Assembly (NCBI GenBank): GCA_019914945.1
Contig: CM034105.1
Coordinates: forward strand, 2,666,001-2,730,000
Reading direction: 5' to 3'
Length of the DNA: 64,000 bases
Source of the DNA: Typha latifolia
Lineage: Eukaryota > Streptophyta > Magnoliopsida > Poales > Typhaceae
This document shows, in pieces, positions 57,931-64,000 of this stretch (position 1 is its first letter; every line of letters starts with the position of its first letter). The notes under the pieces are model-generated. The model was not told the origin of the DNA. It was given only the letters and a program-made list of their open reading frames with translations, and ran no database searches. The position numbers and the translations under genes are program-made.

Positions 57931-60835
57931 TAGCATCGTCATTGCAGTTAATAGAGAATCCAAGATTTGGCCAATAAGATATTATGATGATCAGAACTCA
58001 ATTATGTGGTTGATTTGGTTAAGACAAGGTTAGGGCTTTGATCTTAGGAGGAAAGCAAATCCAGAGGTTGTTAAAATGGGCAGGAATAGACCTAAAAGGA
58101 GCTGCTCAAGATCAGACTTTTTTTATTGCTTAAAAGCTATCATGATTCCATAATGACTGGAAGCATAAAGGAGGTTCATAAATCGAGATGAACTTCTCAT
58201 TACATTAAGCCAACATCTAAATCCACAAATTTGCGGATTATCGAATTAAGCCGATAAGTAAGATATATAAAATAGCAATTTTATCCTTTAATAGATCTGG
58301 AGATAGAGTTTTGTTTCAGCAATTCACTAATATATATCGAATCATTACTCACAGTATAATTCTATTTAACTTAGCAGAGTTATTAATCAAGCTTCTCAAA
58401 AGTGACAATTTTTTGCTGGACTGATGAAGAAATATGTGTTCTTCCTAAAATCCTTGTTAGAGAACTCTCATGGTAGACTTCAGCAAAATTTTCTACTATT
58501 TATGTGGGCGAATATAAATTCTATCTCCAGTTTCTATACTTTCACTACACACCTTTTTTTTGTTTAATATATATATATATGTAATGCTACAACAATGAAT
58601 CAATCTACTATATATTTGTTTGGATTTGGGTTTAATCAAAGAGATAATACTTCGTGCCAATATGCACCAAATCAATCCATGCTTAGTCTGATGCAACCCA
58701 TATATTGGGAAGTATATATTGTGTGGGCTTAAATTTAATGTGAGGGATTGTATGGGCTTTCGTGCAGGCGATCGATGTTGATTAGAAATAAATGAGCCCC
58801 CCTTTTAAATATATGCCCAATTTGTACTGGGATTATTGTGGCCCATTTCGTAGAAGGATTACCTCATATCTAAATCATTTATGGGAGAGTGCTAGTCCTA
58901 ATATCTCGATTCACATTTCTCGTTCAAAGTCTTTAGAAAGTTATTTATCAATCTGCTTAACTCGCCTAAAACTTAATACTAAGATAGTTCCATTTTGACC
59001 ACGTCATATGCCAGATCATAAGTTGCTTAGAAAACTATTAAACTATTTAGTGTTTAATATATTATAAAGTCGTCGGACAATTTAACATGTTCTCAAATGA
59101 AAAAACCGATGAATAGTTTATCCTGCTGAATATATATTACTTTTTTGGGATAGGACGGTAGAACTTTTCAGTCGACGATGAACACTAACAATGAACTGAC
59201 GAATAATTCAATTGTAATGCTGAATAGTTCAGTGGTTTTTTTATTATTGATAAAAAAAAAAGAAATCTTTGAAACTTTTTTTATTATTGATAAGCCCGAA
59301 TGCTAGATATGAAATAGACAAAGAACCAATCATTTTTAGATACAAAGACACTTAAGTTTTACTAAGCTTTTATCCAATATAGTAAGCTGACTAGTTTAGA
59401 CTTTAAATTATAAAATTACGTGCATCGTCGAACAATTGCTCTAAATCAAACGTCACTTAGACTTGCTCCAAATCGTCGCGTTGTCGAGCTGTTCCTCTAA
59501 GCTATCAATCGAGTCGAGTTGCTGAGTCAAACCAACAAAATATTAAATAATTTTTTTCAAAATATTAAATAATTTTTTTCATAATATTATTTAAAGTAAA
59601 AAAACTCGTTAATAAGTAAACGCAATTCATCCGTCTCCATATGCCCGTACTCGGGACAGCAGATCAGTGACCGATCGGCATGGGCTGTTCGTCTCTTCTG
59701 TTTACCGACTCCTGACCATAACACGCGACAGCCTACTCTTCCTCCAATCGCCACTTAACACGTATTTACTGTCCACCAGCTGGTCTAGTCCGACCCACCC
59801 ACAGATAACTCTCTACATACAATGTGAGCCGCCACTGGGCCCCACACCACATGATCCAACCTCCCCCGCCCCAACTTGGCCCATTATGTCCAAATACCAC
59901 CTTTCACTCCTAATTTTTTATTCTCTCCCAAAGACCACACACCCTAACACCAAGTTCGCCCAGTGACAGCATGCCACGTTTAACTCAAAAAGGCTAAATT
60001 ACATTTCAACCCCCCTCCCACCTCACTACCTAAAATTTAAAAAAAAAATTATAAATCACACTCTATATTTTTATCTATTTTATAATTCACACAAGTCTTT
60101 AAAAATTTTATAACCGGACCAATCATTTTTTTCTATAATTCTCATATAATATTTAGAAGTTATTTTGACTAACTAACTAATGCTGACCAAGTTACTAAAA
60201 TACCTCTATATTTTCTCTTATTTTCTATATCTCTCCACCATCTTTCCCCTCTTATCCTCATTTTCCTCCTTTTCTTTTTCTTTCTCTTCTTTTTATTTAT
60301 TTAGGAAGAGAAAATGGATGAAAAATACATGGATAACTTAAGAATTTATAAATTATTTTATATATTAATCTAGTGCATTAAATGAGAATTATTATATAAA
60401 AAAAGAGATTTGATTATAAAATACTTAAAAATAATTTATACGGTATAATTTTTTAAAATCTCTTAAAAAAAACTTGTCCCTTAATTAGAGGGGAGATGTC
60501 AATCATTCCCCTTCTTAGTGCGGTGGCAAAAGAAAACTTATATTACGATTTGGACTATCAGCATCACTCATTTTTCGGTGCAGATTATTGAATTTTAAAA
60601 ATAGTTCAGTTAGGGGTAAAATTGTAAATTAGGCATAAGCGAATAATAGAGTCGGTCAGAAGGTTCGGTTTCTAATCATTAGTGTGAGTTGATGCGTGAC
60701 TCGCAGCAAATTAGAATAGAATCTCTTCCCTTCACAGTTCACAACTTGGAACAGTACCACCTCCTCCCCTTACCTTCCTCCTCTCCTTTCCCTTTTTGTT
60801 CTCTCTCTCTCTCTACCACTCTCTAGCTCAAAAAG
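57341..60835. other. Intergenic, to DUF1685 gene
   Basis: AT-rich with no recognised gene. It includes a compound tract of (TATC)n, (TA)n and (GA)n at 57885-57930, a diverged copy of the 32240-32330 repeat at 59282-59372, and the DUF1685 promoter at the right end with a CT-rich leader (60800-60820). Confidence 0.5.
57885..57930. repeat. Compound (TATC)n(TA)n(GA)n microsatellite
   Basis: Three adjoining simple tracts, each of four to ten units, about 550 bp past the stop codon of the gene at 55502. Confidence 0.9.
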
Positions 60836-61812
60836 ATGAGTTTGGAAGCCGAGGAGGAGCAAACAACAAGTGGGTCTTCCAAAAGTATAGCTAAAGAAGG
60901 CAAGATGGTACCTATGGACCTTTTGGACGAGTACTGGTTCTTTAACAACACCTTGAATGGTAGGAGAGTGATGCCAAAGCCAAGTCCAAGTCCAAAGCCT
61001 CCTTTTTCGCCAAAATCCCCTTCTCCAATCAAAGGCAAGGAATTAACAAGCGAAGAAGACGACGCCATTCTTTCCACTCCTGACAAGTTCGCAACTCGTA
61101 CCCTCCTTAGAACACCTTCACTTCCTCCGATACGAGTAAGAAGAGAGGACATCAAAGAAGAAGCAGCAGCAGCAACTGGGAGCTCAATTATGTTCGAGAA
61201 GCAACTGGGCGGCGATCGGATTCCTGCTCGGCCGCTTCTCCGGGCGCCGTCGATGCCGACGCCTTGCGGCGAGCTTCGGCGTTCTCACTCTCCTTCCAAG
61301 GTGAGCTAGCATAATCTTGATAGCAAGCAAAAGAATGAGATGCGAATTTCTTGTAAAAAGTTATTCTAAGGGAGATGTACGCAGTTTTATCCTTTTCAAT
61401 TTTTTTTTAACAGAAGCCAACATCGCTTGACATAAGAAGATATTGCTCTATAAATGGAAGCAATTCATACTACAGGAAATCATTCCAAGAGAGGAAGTGG
61501 AATAGCTTGAGTGATCTAGAGTCTATGGAGGTGCAAGGATTTAAAGACTTGGGCTTTGTGTTCGACAAGGAAGGGCTAAATGAGAACCTAGCCAATGTGA
61601 TCCCCGGCCTCCGCGGCAAAAGGGCCAGCAACGACGACGACGACGGCGGCAATGATAATGTCATAAGACCTTATCTATCTGAGGCTTGGTTCGTTCAGAG
61701 ATCAGCTCCTCCAATACTCAAATTGGTTGATAAGAGATCAGGGGTGGACATGAAGGACCAGCTCAAGTTCTGGGCCAGGGCTGTGGCTTGCAATGTTCGG
61801 CAGGAATGCTGA
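60836..61812 (+). CDS. DUF1685 family protein, 2 exons
   Basis: Exons 60836-61300 and 61414-61812 (phase 0; donor AAG|GTGAGC, acceptor TTTAACAG) give 287 residues. The N-terminal part has PMDLLDEYWFFNNTL, a Pro/Ser/Lys-rich linker (KPSPSPKPPFSPKSPSPIKG) and two similar Leu-Arg-Ser/Pro motifs (RTLLRTPSLP, RPLLRAPSMP). The second exon has the DUF1685 core: SLSDLESMEVQGFKDLGFVF, ENLANVIPGLRGKR, an Asp-rich insert, RPYLSEAWFVQRSAP and MKDQLKFWARAVACNVRQEC at the very end. DUF1685 proteins are plant-specific and of unknown biochemical function. The start is the first ATG after a CT-rich leader. Confidence 0.9.
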
Positions 61813-63349
61813 TCAAATTCCACAAATTAAGCACATTCTTTTGAAAAAAAAAAAAATTTCATGTAATAAAACTATAAGTAAACTACTTTTTTTTTTTTTT
61901 TTTTTGCCTTGTAAATATTTAGCCTCTATAATCACATATCTTAACTATTATTCTAGGCTTCTTGTAGAAAAGAAACCGTAGAATATATGATAGACTAATA
62001 CTCTTCTATTACTTGAGTACTATCTCATTGACTATTTCACATATTCTAGTTACAATTATATGGCTAATTGAAATCTAAGTAAATATTAGTATTAGTTAAA
62101 AAAATTAAACTATAAATGGCTGCTAAGAATAGTGGGGACCTGGGTATCTCCAGTCAAGTATCAAACCCCAGTAGGTTATTTGATGTGTCATGTGTGACAT
62201 AAAAGAAAAAAAAAATTCATAATTATGAAAGAGGGGCCAATGCAATTTGCAAGGTTTTCTAAATGTATGATTGCAAATCCAGCTACTACCTGGCTTGTGC
62301 ATCAAGTTTATAGATTGGAACATCACTAATTACACAAGCAACCATAATTTAATCATTTAAAAGAAGAAGATATTTTGATACCTAACTCGTAACATATTTA
62401 CTAATTAAGAAGAAACCTAATTCCAATAATTTTCTTTTAATAAATTAGATGAATATGTCAAAGTAAGAGTTAAAGACCCAACCTTTGAGCTATTACTCTT
62501 TCTTATATACTTCGTTTGAATTTTTTTTTTAACACATAAACTCTAAGTTATTAAAAAATTTTAAAATATTATTTCTATTATAAATTCTCACGTGTAAGTT
62601 ATAAAATAAGAGAGAAAATTTTAATTTTATCAAAATATTCTTACCTTCTCGTAGGGTATTTTTGGTCTTTATAATTTTTTCTACGATGCTACGAGAGTGA
62701 GACATTATTAATAGTTAAAACAAATATGTGGAAAATATGATAATTTAAGTAGTAAAAATATAATTATCTCCCAAAATAATTCTTAAACTAAAACTAGAGG
62801 ATGGCAACCGCCCTTGGTAAGCAATGGATTTATTGACATAAAATGTCAAAGTCCCTTGTTGTGTGTGATCATGTGGAGATCCCAATGCCAACCAAATGAT
62901 AACCAGGTAGATGAGATCATGAGAATATATATATACATACATGATCATGTGCTTCATGAGTATACATGCATGGTGTGATCCGGTGGCTCCCTGCATAATT
63001 TGTCTAGTCTGTGAATGATCACATGGTAGGTTCCATGTCTATGTCCTATGAATCTTACATTTGGACATTGACATGTGCAATTTATATTTTAGTGCCTAAA
63101 ATATATATTGTTATGTTCTCTAAGGTTTTTTTTATTCATGTATACTCTTCTAATTGAGTCGTTGTTACCCTTTGAGAATATGTTAACAAACACATGCCTA
63201 TTAGGTTGAGTTTTGGGGATTGTTGGGCTGATGGTGAGCGGTTAAGAGAAGGCAATGGTTTTTCTGCTACAGATAAAGCTTGGGTTGGGACTTTGATTGT
63301 TGTCACTCTCCGCTAACCTCCTAATCTGTTGGGATCTTCCATCGCCCAT
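61813..63349. other. Intergenic, AT-rich
   Basis: Probable 3' UTR of the DUF1685 gene, then AT-rich DNA with A and T homopolymers. No gene recognised. The last ~160 bases may already belong to the LINE relic that follows. Confidence 0.5.
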
Positions 63350-63849
63350 TTGATGGAAGGTGAATACCAATGGCTCTTTCGAGGGCTCTTAGGTCATTGG
63401 CGGAGCGGGGTTCGTAGTTTGACAAGCTAATTATGCCCTAATCTTTATAGAGGCTAGGTGTGGCTAGTATAAGTCAGTACTAATGACAGAAATGGTTGCA
63501 GTAAGTGGGGCGTTGCTATTTCTAAGGGACAAAGATTTCGAACATCATCATCGAATCAAATTCACTTCTAGTCAACACATTGAATGGTGTCATGAAACAA
63601 GCATGGGCCGTGGAGGATTTGGTTGCTGATATTAAATATCTTGCTTGTAATTATCAAAATTTGTAAAATTATTTATATTTTTAGATAGGCTAATCGTGTT
63701 ACTGATTGGTTTGCTAATTACGGTAGAACCATAGGTTATGGTTGCACCTGAAATGGTGGTTTTCTTTGTGAACTTCTAGAGCTTTTGATCTCAAACTCTA
63801 AGGAAGCATTTTGTAACCATAGAAACTAATTTCTTACTTAAAAAAAAAA
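63350..63849 (+). mobile_element. LINE-type RNase H relic with poly(A) end
   Basis: Translating in shifting frames gives WKVNTNGS near 63354, GGAGFVV near 63398, IESNSLLVNTLNGVMKQAWA from about 63553 and VEDLVADIKYLACNYQNL after it, then ANRVTDWFANYG near 63690-63725. These are the signature pieces, in order, of the RNase H domain at the end of plant LINE polyproteins (first WKVNTDGS-like strand, the ESDS-like acidic motif, the ANxxAD-like C-terminal motif). Stops and frameshifts show it is dead. A poly(A) run at 63840-63849 closes the relic, as expected for the 3' end of a LINE. Upstream reverse-transcriptase sequence is not seen, so it is 5'-truncated. Confidence 0.75.
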
Positions 63850-64000
63850 TTTATTTACATGCGTGCCTTTTTAAATTTTATATTTACTTATATACCCTTT
63901 AAACCCTATGATTCGTGCGTGGAATTTAAAAATTTTAGTAAGAATTAAAAAAAAATTATGATTAATGTGATGAAATAATTAGTTGTTTAAGGAGTATCTA

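Noticed and set aside
1..64000. CRISPR array, operon or biosynthetic cluster
   Set aside because: Spliced plant genes with unrelated functions; the tandem repeats have no spacer structure.

Overview
This is a nuclear window from a flowering plant. The genes carry many canonical GT-AG introns, the intergenic DNA is AT-rich, and every recognisable protein belongs to a land-plant family. GC-rich first exons (DMP, HSL1, NFD6-like, GLK) suggest a monocot, probably not a grass, but the species cannot be fixed from the sequence alone. Exon boundaries were read by hand from splice sites and family alignments recalled from memory. Eleven intact protein-coding genes and one broken gene are supported.

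Left part (1-24 kb), gene-dense: a reticulon-like RTNLB gene (+), a small OB-fold nucleic-acid-binding gene (+), an NFD6-like small mitochondrial protein (-) sharing a ~320-bp divergent promoter with the 17-exon WD40 gene DCAF13/SOF1 (+), a small conserved plant gene of unknown function (+), and a GOLDEN2-LIKE transcription factor (-). From memory, this neighbourhood is split in Arabidopsis between GLK1-NFD6-RTNLB17 on chromosome 2 and RTNLB18-OB-fold-SOF1 on chromosome 4. The window therefore appears to keep an ancestral, undivided order.

Middle part (24-53 kb): a degenerate DnaJ/HSP40 C-terminal gene copy with an internal deletion and a frameshift, a single-exon DUF679 membrane protein (DMP), an LRR receptor kinase of the HAESA-LIKE 1 type, and, tail to tail with it, a 13-kb, 14-exon guanylate-binding-protein-like gene (GBPL3 type). 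The GBPL3 introns hold a SINE with a perfect 12-bp target duplication, a non-autonomous hAT-like element with an 8-bp target duplication, a 32-bp minisatellite and a second SINE relic.

Right part (53-64 kb): a single-exon, highly charged plant protein of unknown function, a two-exon DUF1685 gene, and a LINE-type RNase H relic ending in a poly(A) tract. Long intergenic stretches hold mostly simple repeats and weakly recognisable repeat debris. No tRNA or rRNA gene, CRISPR array or biosynthetic cluster was found. The genes are mostly unrelated housekeeping and regulatory genes (ER shaping, ribosome biogenesis, mitochondria, chloroplast development, peptide signalling, immunity); no new multi-gene system is evident.
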